In this document: piece by piece, positions 48,245 to 61,631 of the stretch | How positions within the stretch are numbered: the first letter of the stretch is position 1 | Layout of the letters: each line of letters starts with the position of its first letter | The notes under the pieces: generated by a model | Seen by the model: the letters and a program-made list of their open reading frames with translations, nothing else | Told to the model about the DNA's origin: nothing | Databases searched by the model: none | Origin: Auanema rhodensis | Taxonomy: Eukaryota; Nematoda; Chromadorea; Rhabditida; Rhabditidae | Direction of reading: 5' to 3' | Assembly: GCA_964057225.1 (NCBI GenBank) | Contig: OZ059899.1 | Span: 19,662,501 to 19,726,500, forward strand | Length of the DNA: 64,000 nucleotides | Made by a program: the position numbers and the translations under genes

Positions 48245-51200
48245 CACTGTACATCATTGAGAAACGTTTAATACAAAAATTAGTTATGATCGTTTGAAAA
48301 ATGATGCATTAGTGTATATTGAGTTTCCATGTACACTCAACATAGCTTCCAAAAACATTTTGACAAAAATTTTTCCGAAAAATTTTAAAATAATTTCGCA
48401 AAGAGTAGGTGTTTTTAGATTCCTTTTTTCAAGGCAAAGACGATGGACAATGTTATTCAACGAAAAAATTAATTCTCCAGGGTGAAAATCGAGGATATAA
48501 GTGTGAACTTTTATCAGTTGATATCTCGGTGCATTTTAAAGCTAGCGCAAATCTGATAACACAGATCGACGCAGCTTAAAAATCCGCATCGAATGCATTA
48601 TACTACATTGAGAAACGCTTAATAAAAAAATTAGTTATGATCGTTTGAAAAATGATGCATTAGTGTATGTTGAGTTTCCATGTACACTCAACATAGCTTC
48701 CAAAAACATTTTGACAAAAATTTTTCCGAAAAATTTCAAAATAATTTCGCAAAAAGTAGATGTTTTTAGATTCCTTTTTTCAAGGCAAAGACGATGGACA
48801 ATGTTATTCAACGAAAAAATTAATTCTTCAGGGTGAAAATCGAGGATATAAGTGTGAACTTATATCAGTTGATATCTCGGTGCATTTTTAAGCTAGCGCA
48901 AATCTGATAACACAGATCGACGCAGCTTAAAAATCCGCATCGAATGCATTATACTACATTGAGAAACGCTTGATACAAAAATTAGGTATGATCGTTTGAA
49001 AAATGATGCATTAGTGTATGTTGAGTTTCCATGTACACTCAACATAGCTTCCAAAAACATTTTGACAAAAATGTTTCCGAAAAATTTCAAAATAATTTCG
49101 CGAAAAGTAGATGTTTTTAGATTCCTTTTTTCAAGGCAAAGACGATGGACAATGTTATTCAACGAAAAAATTAATTCTTCAGGGTGAAAATCGAGGATAT
49201 AAGTGTGAACTTATATCAGTTGATATCTCGGTGCATTTTTAAGCTAGCGCAAATCTGATAACACAGATCGACGCAGCTTAAAAATCCGCATCGAATGCAC
49301 TATACATCATTGAGAAACGTTTAATACAAAAATTAGTTATGATCGTTTGAAAAATGATGCATTAGTGTATGTTGAGTTTCCATGTACACTCAACATTGCT
49401 TCCAAAAACATTTTGACAAAAATGTTTCCGAAAAATTTCAAAATAATTTCGCGAAAAGTAGATGTTTTTAGATTCCTTTTTTCAAGGCAAAGACGATGGA
49501 CAATGTTATTCAACGAAAAAATTAATTCTTCAGGGTGAAAATCGAGGATATAAGTGTGAACTTATATCAGTTGATATCTCGGTGCATTTTTAAGCTAGCG
49601 CAAATCTGATAACACAGATCGACGCAGCTTAAAAATCCGCATCGAATGCACTATACATCATTGAGAAACGTTTAATACAAAAATTAGTTATGATCGTTTG
49701 AAAAATGATGCATTAGTGTATATTGAGTTTCCATGTACACTCAACATAGCTTCCAAAAACATTTTGACAAAAATTTTTCCGAAAAATTTTAAAATAATTT
49801 CGCAAAGAGTAGGTGTTTTTAGAATCCTTTTTTCAAGGCAAAGACGATGGACAATGTTATTCAACGAAAAAATTAATTCTGCAGGGTGAAAATCGAGGAT
49901 ATAAGTGTGAACTTATATCAGTTGATATCTCGGTGCATTTTTAAGCTAGCGCAAATCTGATAACACAGATCGACGCAGCTTAAAAATCCGCATCGAATGC
50001 ACTATACTACATTGAGAAACGCTTGATACAAAAATTAGGTATGATCGTTTGAAAAATGATGCATTAGTGTATGTTGAGTTTCCATGTACACTCAACATTG
50101 CTTCCAAAAACATTTTGACAAAAATTTTTCCGAAAAATTTCGAAAAAATTTCGCGAAAAGTAGATGTTTTTAGATTCCTTTTTTCAAGGCAAAGACGATG
50201 GACAATGTTATTCAACGAAAAAATTATTTCTGCAGGGTGAAAATCGAGGATATAAGTGTGAACTTATATCAGTTGATATCTCGGTGCATTTTTAAGCTAG
50301 CGCAAATCTGATAACACAGATCGACGCAGCTTAAAAATCCGCATCGAATGCATTATACTACATTGAGAAACGCTTAATACAAAACTTAGTTATGATCGTT
50401 TGAAAAATGATGCATTAGTGTATGTTGAGTTTCCATGTACACTCAACATTGCTTCCAAAAACATTTTGACAAAAATTTTTCCGAAAAATTTCAAAATAAT
50501 TTCGCGAAAAGTAGATGTTTTTAGATTCCTTTTTTCAAGGCAAAGACGATGGACAATGTTATTCAACGAAAAAATTAATTCTCCAGGGTGAAAATCGAGG
50601 ATATAAGTGTGAACTTATATCAGTTGATATCTCGGTGCAATTTTAAGCTAGCGCAAATCTGATAATACAGATCGACGCAGCTTAAAAATCCGCATCGAAT
50701 GCACTATACTGCATTGAGAAACGCTTAATACAAAAGTTAGTTATGATCGTTTGAAAATTGATGCATTAGTGTATGTTGAGTTTCCATGTACACTCAACAT
50801 TGCTTCCAAAAACATTTTGACAAAAATTTTTCCGAAAAATTTCAAAATAATTTCGCAAAAAGTAGATGTTTTTAGATTCCTTTTTTCAAGGCAAAGACGA
50901 TGGACAATGTTATTCAACGAAAAAATTAATTCTGCAGGGTGAAAATCGAGGATATAAGTGTGAACTTATATCAGTTGATATCTCGGTGCATTTTTAAGCT
51001 AGCGCAAATCTGATAACACAGATCGACGCAGCTTAAAAATCCGCATCGAATGCACTATACAACATTGAGAAACGCTTAATACAAAAGTTAGTTATGATCG
51101 TTTGAAAAATGATGCATTAGTGTATGTTGAGTTTCCATGTACACTCAACATTGCTTCCAAAAACATTTTGACAAAAATTTTTCCGAAAAATTTCAAAATA

Positions 51201-52800
51201 ATTTCGCAAAAATTAGATGTTTTTAGATTCCTTTTTTCAAGGCAAAGACGATGGACAATGTTATTCAACGAAAAAATTAATTCTGCAGGGTGAAAATCGA
51301 GGATATAAGTGTGAACTTATATCAGTTGATATCTCGGTGCATTTTTAAGCTAGCGCAAATCTGATAACACAGATCGACGCAGCTTAAAAATCCGCATCGA
51401 ATGCACTATACTACATTGAGAAACGCTTAATACAAAAATTAGTTATGATCGTTTGAAAAATGATGCATTAGTGTATGTTGAGTTTCCATGTACACTCAAC
51501 ATTGCTTCCAAAAACCTTTTTACAAAAATTTTTCCGAAAAATTTCGAAAAAATTTCGCAAAAAGTAGATGTTTTTAGATTCCTTTTTCCAAGGCAAAGAC
51601 GATGGACAATGTTATTCAACGAAAAAATTAATTCTGCAGGGTGAAAATCGAGGATATAAGTGTGAACTTATATCAGTTGATATCTCGGTGCATTTTTAAG
51701 CTAGCGCAAATCTGATAACACAGATCGACGCAGCTTAAAAATCCGCATCGAATGCACTATACAACATTGAGAAACGCTTGATACAAAAATTAGTTATGAT
51801 CGTTTGAAAAATGATGCATTAGTGTATGTTGAGTTTCCATGTACACTCAACATTGCTTCCAAAAACATTTTGACAAAAATTTTTCCGAAAAATTTCAAAA
51901 TAATTTCGCGAAAAGTAGATGTTTTTAGATTCCTTTTTCCAAGGCAAAGACGATGGACAATGTTATTCAACGAAAAAATTAATTCTGCAGGGTGAAAATC
52001 GAGGATATAAGTGTGAACTTATATCAGTTGATATCTCGGTGCATTTTTAAGCTAGCGCAAATCTGATAACACAGATCGACGCAGCTTAAAAATCCGCATC
52101 GAATGCACTATACTGCATTGAGAAACGCTTAATACAAAAGTTAGTTATGATCGTTTGAAAAATGATGCATTAGTGTATGTTGAGTTTCCATGTACACTCA
52201 ACATTGCTTCCAAAAACATTTTTACAAAAATTTTTCCGAAAAATTTCGAAAAAATTTCGCAAAAAGTAGATGTTTTTAGATTCCTTTTTCCAAGGCAAAG
52301 ACGATGGACAATGTTATTCAACGAAAAAATTAATTCTGCAGGGTGAAAATCGAGGATATAAGTGTGAACTTATATCAGTTGATATCTCGGTGCATTTTTA
52401 AGCTAGCGCAAATCTGATAACACAGATCGACGCAGCTTAAAAATCCGCATCGAATGCACTATACAACATTGAGAAACGCTTGATACAAAAATTAGTTATG
52501 ATCGTTTGAAAAATGATGCATTAGTGTATGTTGAGTTTCCATGTACACTCAACATTGCTTCCAAAAACATTTTGACAAAAATTTTTCCGAAAAATTTCAA
52601 AATAATTTCGCGAAAAGTAGATGTTTTTAGATTCCTTTTTCCAAGGCAAAGACGATGGACAATGTTATTCAACGAAAAAATTAATTCTGCAGGGTGAAAA
52701 TCGAGGATATAAGTGTGAACTTATATCAGTTGATATCTCGGTGCATTTTTAAGCTAGCGCAAATCTGATAACACAGATCGACGCAGCTTAAAAATCCACA
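48245..52800. repeat. 13-monomer segment, copy 2 of the duplication
   Basis: This matches 43331-47890 monomer for monomer. After about 52800 the next leader reads AATCCACATCG and TACTACATT, unlike the chimeric monomer that follows copy 1. That sets the right limit of the duplication. Confidence 0.9.
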
Positions 52801-55800
52801 TCGAATGCACTATACTACATTGAGAAACGCTTGATACAAAAATTAGTTATGATCGTTTGAAAAATGATGCATTAGTGTATGTTGAGTTTCCATGTACACT
52901 CAACATAGCTTCCAAAAACATTTTGACAAAAATTTTTCCGAAAAATTTCAAAATAATTTCGCGAAAAGTAGATGTTTTTAGATTCCTTTTTTCAAGGCAA
53001 AGACGATGGACAATGTTATTCAACGAAAAAAATAATTCTGCAGGGTGAAAATCGAGGATATAAGTGTGAACTTATATCAGTTGATATCTCGGTGCATTTT
53101 TAAGCTAGCGCAAATCTGATAACACAGATCGACGCAGCTTAAAAATCCACATCGAATGCACTATACTACATTGAGAAACGTTTAATACAAAAATTAGTTA
53201 TGATCGTTTGAAAAATGATGCATTAGTGTATATTGAGTTTCCATGTACACTCAACATAGCTTCCAAAAACATTTTGACAAAAATTTTTCCGAAAAATTTC
53301 GAAATAAATTCGCAAAAAGTAGATGTTTTTAGATTCCTTTTTTCAAGGCAAAGACGATGGACAATGTTATTCAACGAAAAAATTAATTCTGCAGGGTGAA
53401 AATCGAGGATATAAGTGTGAACTTATATCAGTTGATATCTCGGTGCATTTTTAAGCTAGCGCAAATCTGATAACACAGATCGACGCAGCTTAAAAATCCG
53501 CATCGAATGCACTATACATCATTGAGAAACGTTTAATACAAAAATTAGTTATGATCGTTTGAAAAATGATGCATTAGTGTATGTTGAGTTTCCATGTACA
53601 CTCAACATAGCTTCCAAAAACATTTTGACAAAAATTTTTCCGAAAAATTTCAAAATAATTTCGCGAAAAGTAGATGTTTTTAGATTCCTTTTTTCAAGGC
53701 AAAGACGATGGACAATGTTATTCAACGAAAAAATTATTTCTGCAGGGTGAAAATCGAGGATATAAGTGTGAACTTATATCAGTTGATATCTCGGTGCATT
53801 TTTAAGCTAGCGCAAATCTAATAACACAGATCGACGCAGCTTAAAAATCCGCATCGAATGCACTATACATCATTGAGAAACGTTTAATACAAAAGTTAGT
53901 TATGATCGTTTGAAAAATGATGCATTAGTGTATATTGAGTTTCCATGTACACTCAACATTGCTTCCAAAAACATTTTGACAAAAATTTTTCCGAAAAATT
54001 TTAAAATAATTTTGCAAAAAGTAGGTGTTTTTAGATTCCTTTTTTCAAGGCAAAGACGATGGACAATGTTATTCAACGAAAAAATTAATTCTGCAGGGTG
54101 AAAATCGAGGATATAAGTGTGAACTTATATCAGTTGATATCTCGGTGCATTTTTAAGCTAGCGCAAATCTGATAACACAGATCGACGCAGCTAAAAAATC
54201 CGCATCGAATGCACTATACTGCATTGAGAAACGCTTAATACAAAAATTAGGTATGATCGTTTGAAAAATGATGCATTAGTGTATATTGAGTTTCCATGTA
54301 CACTCAACATAGCTTCCAAAAACATTTTGACAAAAATTTTTCCGAAAAATTTCGAAATAAATTCGCAAAAAGTAGATGTTTTTAGATTCCTTTTTTCAAG
54401 GCAAAGACGATGGACAATGTTATTCAACGAAAAAATTAATTCTGCAGGGTGAAAATCGAGGATATAAGTGTGAACTTATATCAGTTGATATCTCGGTGCA
54501 TTTTTAAGCTAGCGCAAATCTGATAACACAGATCGACGCAGCTTAAAAATCCGCATCGAATGCACTATACTGCATTGAGAAACGCTTAATACAAAAGTTA
54601 GTTATGATCGTTTGAAAAATGATGCATTAGTGTATATTGAGTTTCCATGTACACTCAACATTGCTTCCAAAAACATTTTGACAAAAATTTTTCCGAAAAA
54701 TTTTAAAATAATTTTGCAAAAAGTAGGTGTTTTTAGATTCCTTTTTTCAAGGCAAAGACGATGGACAATGTTATTCAACGAAAAAATTAATTCTGCAGGG
54801 TGAAAATCGAGGATATAAGTGTGAACTTATATCAGTTGATATCTCGGTGCATTTTTAAGCTAGCGCAAATCTGATAACACAGATCGACGCAGCTTAAAAA
54901 TCCGCATCGAATGCACTATACTGCATTGAGAAACGCTTAATACAAAAGTTAGTTATGATCGTTTGAAAAATGATGCATTAGTGTATGTTGAGTTTCCATG
55001 TACACTCAACATAGCTTCCAAAAACATTTTGACAAAAATTTTTCCGAAAAATTTCAAAATAATTTCGCAAAAAGTAGGTGTTTTTAGATTCCTTTTTTCA
55101 AGGCAAAGACGATGGACAATGTTATTCAACGAAAAAATTAATTCTGCAGGGTGAAAATCGAGGATATAAGTGTGAACTTATATCAGTTGATATCTCGGTG
55201 CATTTTTAAGCTAGCGCAAATCTGATAACACAGATCGACGCAGCTTAAAAATCCGCATCGAATGCACTATACTGCATTGAGAAACGCTTAATACAAAAGT
55301 TAGTTATGATCGTTTGAAAAATGATGCATTAGTGTATGTTGAGTTTCCATGTACACTCAACATTGCTTCCAAAAACATTTTGACAAAAATTTTTCCGAAA
55401 AATTTTAAAATAATTTTGCAAAAAGTAGGTGTTTTTAGATTCCTTTTTTCAAGGCAAAGACGATGGACAATGTTATTCAACGAAAAAATTAATTCTGCAG
55501 GGTGAAAATCGAGGATATAAGTGTGAACTTATATCAGTTGATATCTCGGTGCATTTTTAAGCTAGCGCAAATCTGATAACACAGATCGACGCAGCTTAAA
55601 AATCCGCATCGAATGCACTATACTGCATTGAGAAACGCTTAATACAAAAGTTAGTTATGATCGTTTGAAAAATGATGCATTAGTGTATGTTGAGTTTCCA
55701 TGTACACTCAACATTGCTTCCAAAAACATTTTGACAAAAATTTTTCCGAAAAATTTTAAAATAATTTTGCAAAAAGTAGGTGTTTTTAGATTCCTTTTTT

Positions 55801-58472
55801 CAAGGCAAAGACGATGGACAATGTTATTCAACGAAAAAATTAATTCTGCAGGGTGAAAATCGAGGATATAAGTGTGAACTTATATCAGTTGATATCTCGG
55901 TGCATTTTTAAGCTAGCGCAAATCTGATAACACAGATCGACGCAGCTTAAAAATCCGCATCGAATGCACTATACTGCATTGAGAAACGCTTAATACAAAA
56001 ATTAGGTATGATCGTTTGAAAAATGATGCATTAGTGTATATTGAGTTTCCATGTACACTCAACATAGCTTCCAAAAACATTTTGACAAAAATTTTTCCGA
56101 AAAATTTCGAAATAAATTCGCAAAAAGTAGATGTTTTTAGATTCCTTTTTTCAAGGCAAAGACGATGGACAATGTTATTCAACGAAAAAATTAATTCTGC
56201 AGGGTGAAAATCGAGGATATAAGTGTGAACTTATATCAGTTGATATCTCGGTGCATTTTTAAGCTAGCGCAAATCTGATAACACAGATCGACGCAGCTTA
56301 AAAATCCGCATCGAATGCACTATACTGCATTGAGAAACGCTTAATACAAAAGTTAGTTATGATCGTTTGAAAAATGATGCATTAGTGTATGTTGAGTTTC
56401 CATGTACACTCAACATTGCTTCCAAAAACATTTTGACAAAAATTTTTCCGAAAAATTTTAAAATAATTTTGCAAAAAGTAGGTGTTTTTAGATTCCTTTT
56501 TTCAAGGCAAAGACGATGGACAATGTTATTCAACGAAAAAATTAATTCTGCAGGGTGAAAATCGAGGATATAAGTGTGAACTTATATCAGTTGATATCTC
56601 GGTGCATTTTTAAGCTAGCGCAAATCTGATAACACAGATCGACGCAGCTTAAAAATCCGCATCGAATGCACTATACTGCATTGAGAAACGCTTAATACAA
56701 AAGTTAGTTATGATCGTTTGAAAAATGATGCATTAGTGTATGTTGAGTTTCCATGTACACTCAACATAGCTTCCAAAAACATTTTGACAAAAATTTTTCC
56801 GAAAAATTTCGAAATAAATTCGCAAAAAGTAGATGTTTTTAGATTCCTTTTTTCAAGGCAAAGACGATGGACAATGTTATTCATCGAAAAAATTAATTCT
56901 GCAGGGTGAAAATCGAGGATATAAGTGTGAACTTATATCAGTTGATATCTCGGTGCATTTTTAAGCTAGCGCAAATCTGATAACACAGATCGACGCAGCT
57001 TAAAAATCCGCATCGAATGCATTATACTACATTGAGAAACGCTTAATACAAAAATTAGTTATGATCGTTTGAAAAATGATGCATTAGTGTATGTTGAGTT
57101 TCCATGTACACTCAACATAGCTTCCAAAAACATTTTGACAAAAATTTTTCCGAAAAATTTCGAAATAAATTCGCAAAAAGTTGATGTTTTTAGATTCCTT
57201 TTTTCAAGGCAAAGACGATGGACAATGTTATTCATCGAAAAAATTAATTCTGCAGGGTGAAAATCGAGGATATAAGTGTGAACTTATATCAGTTGATATC
57301 TCGGTGCATTTTTAAGCTAGCGCAAATCTGATAACACAGATCGACGCAGCTTAAAAATCCGCATCGAATGCACTATACTGCATTGAGAAACGCTTAATAC
57401 AAAAGTTAGTTATGATCGTTTGAAAAATGATGCATTAGTGTATGTTGAGTTTCCATGTACACTCAACATAGCTTCCAAAAACATTTTGACAAAAATTTTT
57501 CCGAAAAATTTCAAAATAATTTCGCAAAAAGTAGATGTTTTTAGATTCCTTTTTTCAAGGCAAAGACGATGGACAATGTTATTCAACGAAAAAATTAATT
57601 CTGCAGGGTGAAAATCGAGGATATAAGTGTGAACTTATATCAGTTGATATCTCGGTGCATTTTTAAGCTAGCGCAAATCTGATAACACAGATCGACGCAG
57701 CTTAAAAATCCACATCGAATGCACTATACTACATTGAGAAACGCTTGATACAAAAATTAGTTATGATCGTTTGAAAAATGATGCATTAGTGTATGTTGAG
57801 TTTCCATGTACACTCAACATAGCTTCCAAAAACATTTTGACAAAAATTTTTCCGAAAAATTTCAAAATAATTTCGCGAAAAGTAGATGTTTTTAGATTCC
57901 TTTTTTCAAGGCAAAGACGATGGACAATGTTATTCAACGAAAAAATTATTTCTGCAGGGTGAAAATCGAGGATATAAGTGTGAACTTATATCAGTTGATA
58001 TCTCGGTGCATTTTTAAGCTAGCGCAAATCTAATAACACAGATCGACGCAGCTTAAAAATCCGCATCGAATGCACTATACATCATTGAGAAACGCTTAAT
58101 ACAAAAGTTAGTTATGATCGTTTGAAAAATGATGCATTAGTGTATATTGAGTTTCCATGTACACTCAACATTGCTTCCAAAAACATTTTGACAAAAATTT
58201 TTCCGAAAAATTTTAAAATAATTTTGCAAAAAGTAGGTGTTTTTAGATTCCTTTTTTCAAGGCAAAGACGATGGACAATGTTATTCAACGAAAAAATTAA
58301 TTCTGCAGGGTGAAAATCGAGGATATAAGTGTGAACTTATATCAGTTGATATCTCGGTGCATTTTTAAGCTAGCGCAAATCTGATAACACAGATCGACGC
58401 AGCTTAAAAATCCGCATCGAATGCACTATACTGCATTGAGAAACGCTTAATACAAAAATTAGGTATGATCGT
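52801..58472. repeat. Mixed monomers, TTTTGCAAAAAGTAGGTG and AGGTATGATC types
   Basis: Sixteen units. The TAATTTTGCAAAAAGTAGGTG type appears at 53910, 54612, 55314, 55665, 56367 and 58122. The TATATTGAG, AAATAAATTCGC type appears at 53208, 54261 and 56016, the last two with an AGGTATGATC leader. Unit 52857 has AAAAAAATAATTCTG in place of AAAAAATTAATTCTG. The leader before 54261 has GCAGCTAAAAAATCC, which disrupts the outer stem of the compound dyad. An AAATCTAATAACAC leader variant occurs near 53819 and 58031, about 12 monomers apart. Confidence 0.75.
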
Positions 58473-61400
58473 TTGAAAAATGATGCATTAGTGTATATTG
58501 AGTTTCCATGTACACTCAACATAGCTTCCAAAAACATTTTGACAAAAATTTTTCCGAAAAATTTCGAAATAAATTCGCAAAAAGTAGATGTTTTTAGATT
58601 CCTTTTTTCAAGGCAAAGACGATGGACAATGTTATTCAACGAAAAAATTAATTCTGCAGGGTGAAAATCGAGGATATAAGTGTGAACTTATATCAGTTGA
58701 TATCTCGGTGCATTTTTAAGCTAGCGCAAATCTGATAACACAGATCGACGCAGCTTAAAAATCCGCATCGAATGCACTATACTGCATTGAGAAACGCTTA
58801 ATACAAAAATTAGGTATGATCGTTTGAAAAATGATGCATTAGTGTATATTGAGTTTCCATGTACACTCAACATAGCTTCCAAAAACATTTTGACAAAAAT
58901 TTTTCCGAAAAATTTCGAAATAAATTCGCAAAAAGTAGATGTTTTTAGATTCCTTTTTTCAAGGCAAAGACGATGGACAATGTTATTCAACGAAAAAATT
59001 AATTCTGCAGGGTGAAAATCGAGGATATAAGTGTGAACTTATATCAGTTGATATCTCGGTGCATTTTTAAGCTAGCGCAAATCTGATAACACAGATCGAC
59101 GCAGCTTAAAAATCCGCATCGAATGCACTATACTGCATTGAGAAACGCTTAATACAAAAATTAGGTATGATCGTTTGAAAAATGATGCATTAGTGTATAT
59201 TGAGTTTCCATGTACACTCAACATAGCTTCCAAAAACATTTTGACAAAAATTTTTCCGAAAAATTTCGAAATAAATTCGCAAAAAGTAGATGTTTTTAGA
59301 TTCCTTTTTTCAAGGCAAAGACGATGGACAATGTTATTCAACGAAAAAATTAATTCTGCAGGGTGAAAATCGAGGATATAAGTGTGAACTTATATCAGTT
59401 GATATCTCGGTGCATTTTTAAGCTAGCGCAAATCTGATAACACAGATCGACGCAGCTTAAAAATCCGCATCGAATGCACTATACTGCATTGAGAAACGCT
59501 TAATACAAAAATTAGTTATGATCGTTTGAAAAATGATGCATTAGTGTATGTTGAGTTTCCATGTACACTCAACATAGCTTCCAAAAACATTTTGACAAAA
59601 ATTTTTCCGAAAAATTTCGAAATAAATTCGCAAAAAGTAGATGTTTTTAGATTCCTTTTTTCAAGGCAAAGACGATGGACAATGTTATTCAACGAAAAAA
59701 TTAATTCTGCAGGGTGAAAATCGAGGATATAAGTGTGAACTTATATCAGTTGATATCTCGGTGCATTTTTAAGCTAGCGCAAATCTGATAACACAGATCG
59801 ACGCAGCTTAAAAATCCGCATCGAATGCACTATACTGCATTGAGAAACGCTTAATACAAAAATTAGGTATGATCGTTTGAAAAATGATGCATTAGTGTAT
59901 ATTGAGTTTCCATGTACACTCAACATAGCTTCCAAAAACATTTTGACAAAAATTTTTCCGAAAAATTTCGAAATAAATTCGCAAAAAGTAGATGTTTTTA
60001 GATTCCTTTTTTCAAGGCAAAGACGATGGACAATGTTATTCAACGAAAAAATTAATTCTGCAGGGTGAAAATCGAGGATATAAGTGTGAACTTATATCAG
60101 TTGATATCTCGGTGCATTTTTAAGCTAGCGCAAATCTGATAACACAGATCGACGCAGCTTAAAAATCCGCATCGAATGCACTATACTGCATTGAGAAACG
60201 CTTAATACAAAAATTAGGTATGATCGTTTGAAAAATGATGCATTAGTGTATATTGAGTTTCCATGTACACTCAACATAGCTTCCAAAAACATTTTGACAA
60301 AAATTTTTCCGAAAAATTTCGAAATAAATTCGCAAAAAGTAGATGTTTTTAGATTCCTTTTTTCAAGGCAAAGACGATGGACAATGTTATTCAACGAAAA
60401 AATTAATTCTGCAGGGTGAAAATCGAGGATATAAGTGTGAACTTATATCAGTTGATATCTCGGTGCATTTTTAAGCTAGCGCAAATCTGATAACACAGAT
60501 CGACGCAGCTTAAAAATCCGCATCGAATGCACTATACTGCATTGAGAAACGCTTAATACAAAAATTAGTTATGATCGTTTGAAAAATGATGCATTAGTGT
60601 ATGTTGAGTTTCCATGTACACTCAACATAGCTTCCAAAAACATTTTGACAAAAATTTTTCCGAAAAATTTCGAAATAAATTCGCAAAAAGTTGATGTTTT
60701 TAGATTCCTTTTTTCAAGGCAAAGACGATGGACAATGTTATTCATCGAAAAAATTAATTCTGCAGGGTGAAAATCGAGGATATAAGTGTGAACTTATATC
60801 AGTTGATATCTCGGTGCATTTTTAAGCTAGCGCAAATCTGATAACACAGATCGACGCAGCTTAAAAATCCGCATCGAATGCACTATACTGCATTGAGAAA
60901 CGCTTAATACAAAAGTTAGTTATGATCGTTTGAAAAATGATGCATTAGTGTATGTTGAGTTTCCATGTACACTCAACATAGCTTCCAAAAACATTTTGAC
61001 AAAAATTTTTCCGAAAAATTTCAAAATAATTTCGCAAAAAGTAGATGTTTTTAGATTCCTTTTTTCAAGGCAAAGACGATGGACAATGTTATTCAACGAA
61101 AAAATTAATTCTGCAGGGTGAAAATCGAGGATATAAGTGTGAACTTATATCAGTTGATATCTCGGTGCATTTTTAAGCTAGCGCAAATCTGATAACACAG
61201 ATCGACGCAGCTTAAAAATCCACATCGAATGCACTATACTACATTGAGAAACGCTTGATACAAAAATTAGTTATGATCGTTTGAAAAATGATGCATTAGT
61301 GTATGTTGAGTTTCCATGTACACTCAACATAGCTTCCAAAAACATTTTGACAAAAATTTTTCCGAAAAATTTCAAAATAATTTCGCGAAAAGTAGATGTT

Positions 61401-61600
61401 TTTAGATTCCTTTTTTCAAGGCAAAGACGATGGACAATGTTATTCAACGAAAAAATTATTTCTGCAGGGTGAAAATCGAGGATATAAGTGTGAACTTATA
61501 TCAGTTGATATCTCGGTGCATTTTTAAGCTAGCGCAAATCTAATAACACAGATCGACGCAGCTTAAAAATCCGCATCGAATGCACTATACATCATTGAGA
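57069..61600. repeat. Segment of about 1 kb repeated at 10-monomer offset
   Basis: 57069 to about 58080 and 60579 to about 61590 share AAAAGTTGATG (about 57180 and 60690), AATCCACATCG (about 57711 and 61221) and AAATCTAATAACAC (about 58031 and 61541), all at 3510 bp. After that the leaders differ (CGCTTAATACAAAAG against CGTTTAATACAAAAA). The identical-monomer run lies between the two copies and accounts for most of the 3510-bp offset. Confidence 0.8.
58473..60578. repeat. Run of near-identical single monomers (recent amplification)
   Basis: Units 58473, 58824, 59175, 59877 and 60228 appear identical (AGGTATGATC leader, TATATTGAG, CATAGC, AAATAAATTCGC, ATTCAACG, CTGCAGGGTG). Unit 59526 differs only by TTAGTTATG and TATGTTGAG. 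The same unit occurs at 56016. This is a first-order, single-monomer expansion inside an otherwise heterogeneous array. Confidence 0.85.
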
Positions 61601-61631
61601 AACGTTTAATACAAAAATTAGTTATGATCGT

